From Lentisphaerota bacterium (GTDB taxonomy: Bacteria; Verrucomicrobiota; Lentisphaeria; Oligosphaerales; Oligosphaeraceae), in contig JAAZIY010000404.1 of assembly GCA_012800625.1 (NCBI GenBank), positions 1 to 5,331 of the forward strand: a DNA stretch of 5,331 nt, given 5' to 3'. The notes beneath the pieces were generated by a model. The model was not told where the DNA came from, made no database searches, and was given only the letters and a program-made list of their open reading frames with translations. How positions within the stretch are numbered: the first letter of the stretch is position 1; each line of letters begins with the position of its first letter. Below are positions 5,327 to 5,331 of this stretch, in pieces. The translations under genes were made by a program, and so were the position numbers.

Positions 5327-5331
5327 GTGGC
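5302..5331 (+). repeat. Repeat cluster 4, overlapping the end of the third gene
   Basis: A unit GACACGAAGA (5302-5311) is followed by the spacer GGGGGAG (5312-5318) and a degenerate T-variant unit GCCGCTAAGT (5319-5328). This is the same unit-spacer-unit arrangement as in clusters 1 and 3. The TAA at 5324-5326 in the second unit is the stop codon of the third gene. The last 13 bases, GCCGCTAAGTGGC, form an imperfect palindrome. The window ends inside the element. Confidence 0.75.

Overview
The window carries three protein genes and a family of short purine-rich repeats that sits in every gap between them. On the minus strand is dnaA (123-1478, 451 aa). Divergent from it, across a 553-bp AT-rich intergenic region, is the aspartate-semialdehyde dehydrogenase gene asd (2032-3030, plus strand). 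Eighty-two bases further on, on the same strand, lies a 737-aa secreted helical protein that I do not recognise (3113-5326). The genes are GC-rich by eye and the dnaA-asd gap is clearly AT-rich. The two known proteins only say that this is a bacterium. The divergent dnaA, the unfamiliar large exported protein and the interspersed repeats fit a member of the PVC group (Lentisphaerae/Kiritimatiellae-like) or a similar environmental lineage, but that placement is a guess.

The repeats are the unusual part. The basic unit is 10 bases, (G/C)ACAC(G/T)AAGG, and I count about 18 units in four clusters. They lie downstream of dnaA (8-72, with a lone inverted unit at 107-116), in the dnaA-asd gap (1847-1886), between asd and the third gene (3039-3094), and at the end of the third gene (5302-5329). 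The clusters downstream of the three genes all read in the same sense as the gene they follow, and they lie very close to or over its stop codon. Three clusters share a G-rich spacer of 5-7 bases (GGGAG, GGAGAG, GGGGGAG) between two units. A second motif of about 24 bases, beginning CTTTTTGGACG, occurs twice, at 80-103 and 3096-3119. The second copy contains the start codon of the third gene. The end of that gene is also repeat-derived. The clusters on either side of asd are inverted copies of each other (36 of 40 positions across four units, plus a shared flank that begins at the base after the asd stop codon).

The dnaA-asd gap holds a 14-bp inverted repeat, a 6-bp inverted repeat, a hairpin with a T-run that overlaps a perfect TATAAT box, the inverted repeat cluster, and a strong hairpin just upstream of the asd ribosome binding site. 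I see no cluster of consensus DnaA boxes there, so an adjacent oriC is not supported. DnaA has a divergent DNA-recognition loop (SRNHAT where GGRDHTT is usual), which could mean a changed box sequence.

Functionally, dnaA (replication initiation) and asd (the aspartate pathway to lysine, diaminopimelate, methionine and threonine) have no evident pathway link. The third gene may be co-transcribed with asd because no terminator is visible between them.
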